The position numbers and the translations under genes are program-made. Of a stretch of 64,000 nucleotides of DNA, positions 11,657 through 23,240 are shown piece by piece (the first letter of the stretch is position 1; each line of letters opens with the position of its first letter). The notes below the pieces were generated by a model that had not been told where the DNA came from, did not search any database, and saw nothing but the letters and a program-made list of their open reading frames with translations. The DNA comes from Epiperipatus broadwayi (taxonomy: Eukaryota; Onychophora; Udeonychophora; Euonychophora; Peripatidae), in contig JAQFVV010012402.1 in assembly GCA_028023455.1 (NCBI GenBank), forward strand, positions 16,738,935-16,802,934. The letters run 5' to 3'.

Positions 11657-11707
11657 AAATATGCTTAGAGTACATAATATCGAAGAAATTGGGCGGAATG
11701 CATCAAC

Positions 11708-11722
11708 CTAAAAAATAAATAA
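11708..11722 (-). promoter_or_regulatory. Probable 3-prime splice acceptor of the LRR gene
   Basis: On the minus strand a pyrimidine-rich run ends in TTTTTTAG immediately before GTTGATGCATTCC. The reading frame is open from this point (exon base 11707) through the predicted ATG at 11656, adding 17 residues. This suggests at least one upstream exon beyond 11.7 kb, which would place the LINE starting at 12089 inside an intron. Confidence 0.55.
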
Positions 11723-12088
11723 ATTAATTAATATTTATATAAAATGAAATACATTAACAATATTTTATATTTTAAATTACAAAATTTAATATTTATTTTC
11801 CTATCAAAAATAATCTCATTTTCTTACTTGCACAAAAACGTCTGCTAACATTTCAGTACATCCATATTATTATTAAACACATAATCTTTATGTACATGTT
11901 TACATTTATAAGAAAACTCAACAAACATAAAGTAAAAAATAAATATGGACTTATAAGTTTTCACTGCAACAATTTGTCATTAGTAGACTATACATAATAT
12001 ATATTCAGTCATAAAAACATTATTGTGGAAATTCAAAAACAATGCTTGCATTAATAATCTACAAATAAAATCTACCAAAATGGTTTAA

Positions 12089-12925
12089 ATGATGCTTGAA
12101 GATGCATATTTACCAATTAGAATACAACTGTCTGGAATAAATGGACTACTTATATTAAAACAGTATTATCACTCAATGCAAGCCAGAATAATCACCCAAA
12201 GTATATCTCATAAAGACAACAACCTTACATATAATCCAACACCAAGACTCACAAAGAATGAAGAATATGGGGATCAGAAATTTTTGACTCATCCACCACA
12301 AAAACATCCGACTAACTCTACCATTTCCACTATAACAGACAATACACCTCTTTCATCAGATTTTCAAACACTACAATCCTCCAATACAAATTGCAACACA
12401 GTTCTCAATTCCTCCAGCACAAAAACCAAGAATCGAGAAAATACACAAGAGTCCAAAAGGAAAAACAACACTCCGTCTCCAGGCTGCAACCCTATTACCA
12501 CCACATTAAAATCCAGCTCTCATAATTCCATAACCCAGATTCAGAAACTTTCTCCTAACGATGAGAATGAAATGGAATGTAATACATCTAGTTCCACTGG
12601 GAACAAACGAAAATCCATCGAGCCTCCTCAAGCCAACTTCGAAGAAGATTACGCATGTCTAAATAAAAACACAGCAGCTCATAAACTCCAAAAATCAGCA
12701 TTCCCAACAATGGCCAGGGCCACCCTTGAAAAGAAAAGAAAGGATTTGAACACATCTCATTCATCTAATACACAGACCATTCGCACAAATACCTCTGATC
12801 TGGCTGACCCAATGAGCCTTCTGTACTTTAAAGAACCCCTACCTCCATATGCTTCAGAAGGGGATGACCCCTTACCTCACCCACCAGCTGTGGTAAGCCT
12901 TGGCAACTACAGCATTAGTGTCTAA
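12089..12925 (+). pseudogene. LINE ORF1-like region
   Basis: A 278-codon open frame rich in Ser, Thr, Asn, Lys and Pro, ending about 10 bp before the endonuclease-like ORF2. No zinc knuckle or RRM is recognisable. GC content and codon use match the following ORF2 and differ from the AT-rich flanks. ORF1 identity is inferred from position and composition only. The true 5-prime end of the element is unclear. Confidence 0.5.
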
Positions 12926-12935
12926 TAACTGATGT

Positions 12936-14938
12936 AAGATTGTAGCTGTCAACGTCCAAGGTCTCAACTCCCTTGGCGGATCAATGCCATTCGGCATTTT
13001 TTCATTGCAACATCACCCCACATCATGTTCATTGGTGAGACAAAATACCATCATAACTCTCACAATTACATCAAACCTGAACTGAACAAACTAGGGTTCA
13101 CCCATCTATCCACTGGCCTCTTTGTGTCTGGTGGAGTTGGTGTAATCATTAGCAATGCCAAATCTCCCACTTCATTCAGAATTATCTACAATGACCATAA
13201 CCTCATTGCAATCAACCTAAATTACAACAACTGCATTTTCAATGCAATCTTTGTATACAGCCCCAATAATCCTATCATCCTTAACCATATCACACAAACA
13301 GTCAATCTCATTACATCTAACAACAATGCTCCAGTGATATTCCTAGGAGACTTCAACACCTCCTATGAACATTATACCAATAAATATCTATGGCTACTAA
13401 TCAAGACACTCCTTAATGGAAGAGGTTTCTTTCCCCCACAAGTCTTCTCATTCTACACAAAATCTACCTAGACATTAATTGACCTACTATTCTACTCTCC
13501 TCAGCTCCACCACAAACTCAGGGCTCACCTCAGCCCAGTGGCCTTTTCAGACCACTATGCCATTACCACCTTGATGGAGCTGGAAGAAAACTTCCTCACC
13601 ACCACTCACAAAAGTCTCAGATTGTACACGCAGGCCATAGCAACAGAAGCCTTCTATTCTGAAGCATACATTCTCTTCCATAAAATTAAGATACTGGAAC
13701 TACAGCCTATGGAAGTGTGGGCTTGCTTTATCGGTATTTTGGAATCTTTAATAAGTCATCACACAAGCAAACAGAAAGGCCCCACCTCACTGATGAGAGA
13801 CTTTGACATGTTGCACACTCAAATCAAAACCTTTATTCCTCAAGGCACCAACATAAACAAACTAATTGAACTGAAAGGTAGGCATAAAGCTAAAGGAGCA
13901 CAGATTGCAGAAATAATTGCTATCAAAAACGCAAAACTCTTCTTGCCTGCCCAACACTGCTGGACCCATGGTTATCTTTGATGGGCACTGTGGGAGAAAT
14001 CTAAACAGCAAATTCCATCCTCACTGCTCATCAAAGACAGGCAAATTGTGGGAGTTCAAATGCTTCAGCACATTGACAACTATTACAAAAATCACCTACA
14101 AAGGCACAGGATACCTTCACGCGTTGACTGGGATTGCTCTACCACTGACGTAAAACATGGAATCACATTTGAGGATATCAAGAACTGTCTCCTCAGTCTA
14201 CTCAAAAATGTCCATCCTGGCATGCACGGTATTCCCAGATTTGTACTTAACCATCTAAGCTACTTCACATGCCACATAACTCTCAGTGTGCTGAACCATC
14301 TGGCTACAGGGCAGCATGTACTACCTCAGTTCTGCCCCATTGCCATGGTGCCATTCATTAAGAAAAACTGTGATCCTATACTAATCAATAGCATTAGACC
14401 TATTTCTATGACACCCATACTCTTTAAACTAATTGAAGGGGTCATCAAAGAAAAATATCAAAACATCATCTTACAAGATATTTCACATTCTCAATATGCC
14501 AGGAAAGGTTCATCCCCTCTAGAGGCAATGGGCAAAATTAAAATCCTGTTCGACCATATTCGAGCAAACAGACACACAAAACCGATTGCCATCCAATTGG
14601 ACATTGCGGAAGCATTCAATTCTGTGGATGTAGGCATCCTCCTCAATTTCCTAGCAGATGCCAACATCCCTACACAAGTCATACAAATTCTAGACAACCT
14701 GCTCAACAAACGATTCATCCATATTTTTGCTAATGGATCGTACTCAGATGGATTTGCCCCTGCAAGTTCCATCCCTCAGGAGTCTCTACTGAGCAGCTTA
14801 CTATTTATTAAGTAGATTAATCCATTGCTGCTAGAACTTGGAAAGCTTCCAGGAGTTTTTGTCCCCTGTCTTGGTAAGAACATCAACACTTTTGCCTACA
14901 TGGATGATATTCTTGTCATACTACCAAATTGGATAAAA
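12936..14938 (+). pseudogene. LINE ORF2: endonuclease plus YMDD reverse transcriptase, 3-prime truncated
   Basis: The endonuclease region opens with VAVNVQGLN, then IMFIGETK, VIFLGDFNTS (13340s) and AFSDHYAITTL (13538), the conserved order of apurinic-type LINE endonucleases. A one-base frameshift lies near 12970. From 12980 onward one frame runs to 14938, broken by in-frame stops at 13469-13471 (TAG), 13979-13981 (TGA) and 14813-14815 (TAG). The RT shows IRPISMTPILFKLIE, LDIAEAFNSVDV, a degraded IPQESLLSSLLF and AYMDDILVIL (YMDD at 14897-14908). Shortly after this box the sequence turns into unrelated AT-rich DNA, so the thumb, zinc-binding tail and poly(A) are missing. YMDD in place of the usual FADD or YADD is shared with the copy at 30390. 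Confidence 0.85.
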
Positions 14939-17554
14939 TAACTTTTTGAGAAAATTATAAAAAAACAGAGTGAAAAGATATGACTGATTGTTAATTCCTA
15001 CAATTATCATAACTTATATCAAATAACTATGTTCAATATAGTACTATACTTGCATAACTAATTGTAATTATGATTAATTGAACAATAACTTAACATTTGA
15101 GCTGTTTTCATCAATTTTCTATTGATTATATTTGTGCAGTTATATTGTTATTGTAAAATTCTGTCAATTATTATTAAATATTATGCAAATGCATTGACTA
15201 TCATTTTTCTGTTTATTTACTATGTTTAAAAAATGCAGTGTTTTAATTGTGAGTAAATTTATTTTTAAAACAAAAAATGCTTTTCTAATCTTATTAATTT
15301 TTAGTGTTTGGTCCATATTCTCATCATATTGACTTCCAAATTCCTTGCAAATGTGAAATTATACATATATTGAATAGAAAGATAAAATTGACAAGATTTT
15401 GAACGGAATATAGTTTTTCTTATGCAATCTATACATAAGAGGCTAACATATATATTTATCTTAAATTCAGAACAATGAAAAAATAAATCATATAATTAAT
15501 TGTTCAAAATGCCACAGTGATATTTGAGCACCCATGATTCCATTCATTATCTTTTTTTTACTTTATTAAAAGAAAATTGATCTAAAAATGTTTAGATCTC
15601 ATGTCTGAAACTTTACCATTGCTTTGTAGTGCACAGAACATTTAGGAAATGACCCTTAGTGTTTTTGCATAAGTCAATGACATTCTAATATTTTATAATA
15701 CATCCTTTCTGGCATAAAAAAAAATCATGCATGATTAACTTTAGAAATCACATTTAGTCCATAGACATCAAGTTCTTTTTTTCATGTAATCATCAATTTA
15801 ACATTCAAAGACCTAGTATGAAACAGAAACTAATTATTCAACTTTCAAAACTGGTGTTTAACAAAAAGCTAGTGGCTTTGATAAAAGATTAATAATCAAC
15901 ATACTAGTATTGTGATCAATCCACCATTTATAATAGGTAATAGTTTTTATTTGCTAATTCCTTGATAATTATGACTATCTCACATTTAAAATGTATTCAT
16001 AAACAGATATTTATGTTTGATCTCATTGTAATACAAAATTCATTCAAAATACATATGAAATAGCCTCAATTTGCTTTTTGTTAAAATCTTCCCTAGTCAT
16101 CTTAATATTAAAATTATCAATCACATGATCACCATTCTTTATGCATCTGCATAATCTTAATGTTATTAATATCATATAATATATCAAAGGCTTAAAAAAA
16201 TTTTATTAGTTGTCCCTCAACTTTAATATTTTAAAAGATGTCTTTTATATCTAAAAGAGTTTGAACCAACTATATTAATAAGAAAGATAATATGAAATAT
16301 TCATTATGAAAGAAAGCTCACTTCTTGCCATCTGTTGGACAAGCCATAAAATAAATCAATACCCTAAAAACACAATGCTATTTGTTAATAAGTTGAGTGC
16401 ATTATTAACATTAGATATGATTTTTCAATAAAGTAGACCCAATTTACAAACTGACTTAAATGCATCTGCAATGAGACTATTATTTATATTTTGTCAGTGC
16501 TCATATTTAATTAAAATGGATATTATAAATGGGCTGATTATGTAATAAAGCAGAACTAAAAAAATAGTCACAATACAAGCTTCTTAAATGTACCTAATCT
16601 ATGATTACAAATTATCAAATGAAAATATCAGTCTTATATTGGCATGATAGTTATATCTTGCTATGTAGAACTGAGCATGTGCCATTATAAAAAAGCATAA
16701 ACAGATAATTAAAATGCAACAATTGTTTGGTTTAAGCTGTCACTTTTTTCTTAAGTAACAAAAAGACTCAAATTAATAAAGGAATATACAGAATTAAAAA
16801 TATAACATGGAATAGTAGCATATTTAATATTTTAAAAGAAATAAATTCACCCTTTTTTCATTTTTGTTAATATATTACCAGCTGATTAAATTTATTACAA
16901 TTAGAAACAGCGCTAAAAATAAATGTTTATTTAATATATTACCATAAACTATTAGTATAAATTACATATAATTGCAATTTGTGAGAGCATTTCTCAAATA
17001 ATGTATTAAATTTTAATAAAAAGGATTACACATATAACTTTACATATGCACACATATAACTTTACAAATACATAGTAATAGACAAGGATTAAAGTAAAAT
17101 GATTAGAACTATATTCAAGTAGATTAAGCTACTAGTCATAACCAAGATCACGTATAAAAATATGCTTGATGTGGATGATTATGATTAAGAAGTTATATCT
17201 CAGAGATTAGCCTAAATTTATTATATAACAAATGTTTCCTGGTGAAAATGATTAATATGTATAACTATTACTTAAGATTGCAATTATTTAATAAGAATTT
17301 AGTCTAATATAAGTCAAGAAAATAATATATTGTCATTTATAGCCCTGAAAAAATTGCTGGAATGTCTAAACTTAGGTGACTTTTAAACAGCACTTATAGC
17401 AAAAAAGGAGTGGAGTAAGTTATTAAAATTTAAATTTCTTCATTATACTGATTTCAGTAAGCTCTCTTTAAATTCCAACTTGAAACTGATTTATTTTCAA
17501 TTATATCAATATTAATTCCAAGAATAAAAATTAAGTTATGCTTACTATAGAGTA
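14939..17554. other. AT-rich stretch, nothing recognised
   Basis: No open frame above 60 codons and no family motif. One short imperfect repeat of CACATATAACTTTACA occurs near 17030-17055. It could be intronic or intergenic. Confidence 0.5.
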
Positions 17555-17932
17555 TAATATAATGAGCATGCTAGTGGATCCAAACAATATTTTTGATAAA
17601 TGCCACAAAAGAAAGCATTTAAAATCACTATGTACAATTATCCCTACTCCCAAACTGGTTTTGAGCTCATCCATAAGGCATTAGGACATACAGACACTAG
17701 ATCTAAAATACAAACTCAAGCCTAGCATTTATTAAATACTTAACTATTAGGAAGAAAATCTGAAATTTTCAGACATCTATATGTGTTAATGTCATAGCCC
17801 CTCACTGATGAGATCCATTAACTCAAAACTGATTTGGAAATAGGGATTATTCTAGATAGAGATTTTAAATGCTTTCTTTTGCAGCATTTATCAAAAAGCT
17901 TGTTAAGAGCCATTAACATGCTCATTATATTA
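17555..17932. repeat. Fold-back (MITE-like) element
   Basis: The ends TAATATAATGAGCATG and CATGCTCATTATATTA are perfect inverted complements. The inverted similarity continues inward for about 120 bp per arm with indels: GATAAATGC..AAAGAAAGCATTTAAAATC on the left pairs with GATTTTAAATGCTTTC..GCATTTATC on the right. No coding capacity. Typical of a non-autonomous DNA transposon with long inverted repeats. Confidence 0.7.
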
Positions 17933-18107
17933 CATTTGTAAATACAAGGTAATTAGTTTATGTGATGTGTAACTTGGTTTCCTTGCTATTACGTTTACTA
18001 TAATATAAATAAAGTCATTATTTATAGATCATTAAAAATCAAATCAGAAATTGACTCTGTTAAACTATTTTGTTTGACACTTTAACTTATGTGCATATTA
18101 CTTAAAA

Positions 18108-19196
18108 CCTTAAAAGTTAATAAACATCATATAATCACTATTTCTTATGCTTGCTCGTAACTGTTATTAAAACAGGCAAAACTCTCTATACATGTTACCA
18201 TTTTGTGCAAGCCAGAGTAATCAATGGATACCAGAAGGCTTGTGCATAAAATCCCCATCTAGTGCCCACTTATCCAATATCCCCAGACTAGTTTCTGGCT
18301 TGTGGCCTTCATTAGTGAGGAGCCTTGAATCTGAGAGCACTGCTCCTAGAATTTAGGATCTAATGCAACCCTCCAGCAGCCACCTTTTATCTTTACTTAA
18401 TTACAAAACTATGAGACTTAAATTGAAAACACTATATTTTCAATCCAAGCTCGACAGCTTATATAGTCATATAGGTCTGAACTCAGTTCAGTAGCCATAC
18501 ACTTTGGTATCTTTGGATCTTTAATAATCATAGCCACCACTATCCTATTAGGCAGGCTTGGTGCTAAGCTAATAAACATCACATGATCACTATTTCTTAT
18601 GCTTGCCCTTAACTATTATTGAAACATGCAAAACTCTCTATACGTATTACCACCTAGTGCAAGCCAGAGTAATCAATGGATGCCAGAAGGCTTGTGCAAA
18701 ATAAAATCCCCATATAGTGCCTACTCATCCAATATCCCCAGACTATTTTCTGGCTTGTAGCCTTCATCAGTGAGAAGCCTTGGATCTGAGAGCACTGCAT
18801 CTAGATCTTAGGATCTAATGCAACTCTCCAGAAGCCACCTTTTATCTCTACTTAACTACAAAACTATGAGACTTAAATTGAAAACACAGATTGGATTGAA
18901 AATATTATAGAGTTTTCAATTTAAGTCTCCTAGTCTTGTAGTTAAGTAGATATAAAAGGTGGCTGCTGGAGAGTTGCATTAGATCCTAAGATCTAGATGC
19001 AATGCTCTCAGATGCAAGGCTCCTCACTGATGAAGGCCATAAGCCAGAAAATAGTGTGGGGATATTTGATGAGTAGGCACTAGATGCAGATTTTATGCAC
19101 AAGCCTTCTGTCATCCATTGATTACTCTGGCTTGCACTGAGTGGCAGTACGTATAGAGAGTTTTGTCTTGTTTTTAGCCTTAAAAGTTGATAAACT
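18108..19196. mobile_element. Compound F1 repeat with flanking 18-bp direct repeat
   Basis: Three copies of one ~300-bp unit: two direct (18122-18440, 18572-18890) and one inverted (18911-19178). The last two form a long hairpin with arms of about 270 bp. The whole is flanked by CCTTAAAAGTTAATAAAC (18108-18125) and CCTTAAAAGTTGATAAAC (19179-19196), 17 of 18 bases identical, which looks like a target-site duplication. The unit carries GCAAAACTCTCTATACG, CAAGCCAGAGTAATCAATGG and CTGATGAAGGC words also found at 22422, 23098 and 60530. Non-coding; the mobilising machinery is unknown. Confidence 0.65.
18911..19178 (-). repeat. Inverted F1 unit (right arm of long hairpin)
   Basis: Reverse complement of the preceding unit, joined through a short spacer around ATTGGATTGAAAATATTATAG. 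Arms share GAGACTTAAATTGAAAAC, AAAAGGTGGCT.CTGGAGAGTTGCATTAGATC and the CTGATGAAGGC segment with few mismatches. Confidence 0.75.
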
Positions 19197-21990
19197 ACTT
19201 TTTTCAGTGCATATATTGAAAATCTTTGAAAAGTGGAATTTCCTAGTTTTGGAAAAACACATTGTTAGAGGAAATAAACCTTCTGAAGTTCAATTACATT
19301 AACTTTGTGTTGTAAAATTAATTTGTAAAAAATGCTTAGTTAAATTTTTTTATTGATTAAACACAATATTGATCTACAGAGGCTCTTTATGGTACTTGAA
19401 GTATTCTATAGTATTCAACTCTATGTAGTTATTTTTCATTTCAAAATCCTATCTGCCTTATCTCTTGTAAATCTAACAGTTATTATTTTACATTTTAAGC
19501 ATAGATATATTTGTATATTTTGTCAATATTAGTGTATTCTAAAAACACTATGTACAATAGTTCATTTAAATAGCATGCCCAATTAGTGAACAACATGGTG
19601 TTCCATGAGATAATCTGAAAAAAAGTCATGCACAATGTGTTATATATAGCACAAAACTACATCAAGATTTCTATTAGTTTAGTTAGAAAAGGTTGAAAGA
19701 CATTTTCTTTTTATAGTTAAATACGTGTTTAAGCAAAACTATTTTTAATTGCAAATATTAAGTAATAACAAAGGCAAAGATTCTTGCTTGAAGACAGATA
19801 TTATTTCTATGAGATTCAGTAATGAAATAATAAAAATAAAGCATGGACTTCACTGACATAGCAATACTGCATCTGTTTGCAAAGGCTATAAATTGAATGT
19901 TGGTTCAGGGTTAAAAAATTTCTTATAATAACTAGCTCGCAGTCATCCAAATAAGAATTGTCAATAGATTGGTGCTATATCATATCTTATTGATTATTAA
20001 TCATTACAATAGATGGTTCTAGAGTTAGTAAATAGAGTAAGTGAATTACTATTCCTAATCTATTATTAGCTGAGGTAAAGATTCCAAGTTAATTTGGGAT
20101 AGTTTAATGAGTGAGTGTTAGTGCATTCACTATAAAAATAAAAAAGTGATTGTAATATATAATTTCTAATTCTAAATGGGAAAGATGTCACATTCTTACA
20201 GACACTGAACTCCTGCTATTTTGCTTCATGGATTCAGCAACTGTATGTATACAATACTGCTTCAACAATATTGAAAATGGCATCATGTTGTAATTGTGCG
20301 TTATTTTTCTTTATTCAACATATTAAGGTTATTTAAGTGATAAAGATCACGGTTTTGGAGGTAAATATATATTTATCAACTAATATTGAATAAATAATTG
20401 TTTAGAGATCAGATATCCAAAATAATTCTAAATAATCTTCAACCACTTAAAGTTCTCAAATCACCATTAACAAATTAGGAAGTTAGGTTATAGTATAAGA
20501 GGAAAATACATTAACTACAATTTAGGAAGTCTTTCCGAAGAATCATTAGATACTGTTAGTCTTCAATGATGCTCTGAAGATGATGACTATCAAAAAGGAC
20601 TCTAGCCATAAATATCTTATTAGAATATGATTGATAAATAATACAGGTTAGTTAATAACTTGTGTCTTTTTTATTAAATTGTGAAATTGCTAAATTCTGA
20701 CAATGTAGATTGGGTAACAAATTTTTGCTAAATCAAAAAAAATTTCTTTAAGATGTCTCACTGTACCACTTGACCAAAAGTTATTAATTGAGAATTTCAC
20801 ATCTCAATTGCTTCATTCATATCTGCCAAAATGCTAACTTTCTAAAACTTCAATGAAGGTATATGATTTAAGCTTCTCTAAAGAACATACATGTTTTTAA
20901 GATGGCCAAAAAAAAAGCAATATTCACCACTATGAGATGGCCAAAAAAAAAGCAATATTCACCACTATGCTTATAATATAATTGAATGTTTATTCCTTAG
21001 GAGCCATCTAGCATTCAAGCACTAAAATGATAGATAAAGATCCAACCCAAGAACTACTAGTTTTAACAATAATACATCTGTATTAAACTGATCAGACCAC
21101 TAAAATCAATATCAACATTAACAAAAAAAATATTGACATACTTTAATATATTTTAAAAATTTATTTTCATATTCTTACCTGAAGCCTAAAGCAGGCCTTG
21201 ATTTAAATATTTATTAACAATATGTTTTATGTGTACAAATTAATGCAAAAAAGGTAAACATATATATAACATAACATAAACTAATATGCAGAAACATAAA
21301 ATGTTTAGCACATAAGTAAACAAATAGTAGGTACCTACATACAAAGTAATCAATATTAACCTAAGATAACATTCTGTGATGCTTACAGTTAATTATAGCT
21401 ATACTTATTTCGAATCATCTAAAAAAATAATTGAGGCTAATCTGGTCTTGATTTTAAAAGTTTAAAAAAAAAAGTAAAGCTAATAATAATCAAAATCAGA
21501 TTCATTTAACTTCTCATTTATATGAAAAAGTACAAATTCAATTTCATCTATGCATTGTAAATACGCATTTAAATTATTTTCGCTCCATATGATTCTTTAA
21601 CGTCTTTGATTTATACGATATATGGCTGTATATTTAATTTATTTCTTAAGCAATATATTTTTATGACATCTTAAAATTCATGAATAGTAAAAAAAATTCT
21701 CACAAATAAATTTTTAAATTTATTTTTTGTGTAACAGTATCTATATGTGAAAGATTTTTGTACTGAACGGTGTAATATAAAACCGAAACTAATTTTGTTT
21801 TAGATTCATAATAGAGAAACAACTGCTTATGTGCAAAGATTCACTTACAAATACTTAAGATCCTTGCACAACTGTATTTTTACAGTATTCATCAATATGT
21901 ATTAATCTATAAATGGACATAGCTAATGAGTTATAACATATAAATCACATCACTCCAGTCAATGCCTAAAATAAAAGCTGATAGTAGATA
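19197..21990. other. AT-rich stretch with minor repeats
   Basis: No gene recognised. The segment near 20050-20240 is distantly similar to 61390-61570 (shared CTATAAAAATAAAAAAGT-like core, then TGTCA and ACTGAA blocks), suggesting an old dispersed repeat. A short tandem duplication is listed separately. Confidence 0.45.
20901..20969 (+). repeat. 35-bp tandem duplication
   Basis: Two adjacent near-identical copies of a unit starting GATGGCCAAAAAAAAAGCAA and ending CACCACTATG. The identity implies a recent slippage or duplication event. Confidence 0.85.
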
Positions 21991-22332
21991 GGATTTTGTT
22001 CTGATATGAACTCATGATTGTTTTTTTTTTTAAATGTCACAGCATCGGCCAAGATGTGAACCCGCAACCCGGGCAACTGCCTGCAAGTGTAAGGCAGTCG
22101 CGCTGACCTCTCGACCACCAATCATTGTTAATGAGAATAATATATGAATATGTAACTCATATTATCCCTGTCAATGTTTAAAATTTACCAATAGAATATC
22201 AGCAATCTCATATTAAGGCACAACTCACACTAGATTGCTAATATTCTATAGTTAATTTTAAACATTATCAGAGGTGATAAGATTTACATATTCATATCAT
22301 TAACAACTATGAGTTCAGATCAGAACAAAAAT
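21991..22332. repeat. Long-inverted-repeat MITE carrying a SINE
   Basis: GGATTTTGTTCTGATATGAA on the left pairs with the AGTTCAGATCAGAACAAAA end on the right. Further in, ATATGAATATGTAA pairs with TTACATATTCATAT and AATATCAGCAATCT with AGATTGCTAATATT. Without the inserted SINE the element is about 240 bp with arms of about 110 bp. Non-autonomous DNA transposon likely. Confidence 0.7.
22020..22121 (-). mobile_element. tRNA-derived SINE, copy 1
   Basis: Read on the minus strand: a box A-like GGTGGTCGAGAGGTCAGCGC, then a variable-arm-like GCAGGCAGTTGCCCGGGTT, then a box B-like GGGTTCACATC, then an A-rich tail (poly-T on the plus strand). This matches the copy at 55359 closely. It lies inside the left arm of a fold-back element and is flanked by ATGATTGTT and ATCATTGTT, a probable short target duplication. 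The long variable arm suggests a tRNA-Leu or tRNA-Ser type ancestor. Internal Pol III promoter expected. Confidence 0.78.
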
Positions 22333-22419
22333 TTATCTATTACCAACTTTTATTTTCAAAACTAGTTATAAAAAGAACCAATGAATATGGATTGCCTCTT
22401 TGTATTAGATTTAAAACAG

Positions 22420-22555
22420 GCAAAAACTCACTATATATATTGCCACACACAGCAAGCTTGCTGTGTGTGGCAATATATATAGTGAGTTTTTTTCTATTTA
22501 AACAACAGTTATACACAAGCATAAGATGGGGTAGTCATGTGATGTTTATTATATT
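22420..22555 (-). repeat. F1-family copy ending in a perfect palindrome
   Basis: Minus-strand reading starts TAAACATCACATGACTACC and runs through the AACTGTTGTT and AACTCACTATATATATTGCCACACAC words seen also at 23098-23206. It then snaps back on itself as a 70-bp perfect palindrome at 22422-22491 (35-bp arms, centred on AAGCTT). Confidence 0.8.
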
Positions 22556-23097
22556 AGATTTGTAGTTAATAAAAAGTCAAATGTCTCTACAAAGGGTTTT
22601 GCATCTGTGCGAATATATATATACATACATTGAACAACTCTTTAATTTTAGCTTTTAGTTTTTTATTTACGAACTTAAAAAAATTTTTATTCTAATTTTA
22701 AATTAATGTAACTGCATATACCATTACCCATAATATAGATTGATAATGATAAAATTTATTAACTTTTCATGTTATGCATTATTTTTATTATATATTTTTT
22801 TAATTTTAAAACTGATTTATAGCATTGGTTTTATCTACAATTTTGATATATTGCCACAATTTCATTATATCCTTATTTTATAACTTTTTTTTAAAAGTTC
22901 ATTTTTTTATTTGAATCCACATTTTGCAATTTTTAATCAGAACCTAATGCCTTAACCTAAGCTGGAAAATTTTCAGCTTCCAATCATTCTTCTGGATTTT
23001 TTACTTTTCTGTAACAGGTCATAGATGTGTAGAAATTGTTAATTAGAAGATAAAGCCAGAGTGAAAAATCATGCAAAATATCATTATCTTTAAGCCT
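22556..23097. other. AT-rich stretch, nothing recognised
   Basis: No coding frame or repeat match seen. Confidence 0.5.
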
Positions 23098-23240
23098 ATA
23101 AACATCACATGACCACCATCTCTTATGCTTGTGTATAACTGTTGTTAAAACAGGCAAAACTCACTATACATATTGCCACACACAGCAAGCTAGAGTAATC
23201 AATGGATGCCAGAAGGTTTGTGCTTAAAATCCCCAATCTA
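23098..23240 (+). repeat. F1-family repeat, truncated copy
   Basis: Shares TAAACATCACATGACCACC, ACAGGCAAAACTCACTATAC, CACACACAGCAAGC and GAGTAATCAATGGATGCCAG with the other F1 copies, then stops matching after AATCCCCAATCTAGTG. Not palindromic itself. Confidence 0.7.

Noticed and set aside
14491-14772. 93-codon minus-strand frame
   Set aside because: Antisense shadow of the LINE reverse transcriptase.
14897-14908. YMDD box as evidence for a retrovirus or hepadnavirus
   Set aside because: It is preceded by a LINE-type endonuclease and LINE RT blocks; no LTR, integrase, envelope or virus-like gene order is present.
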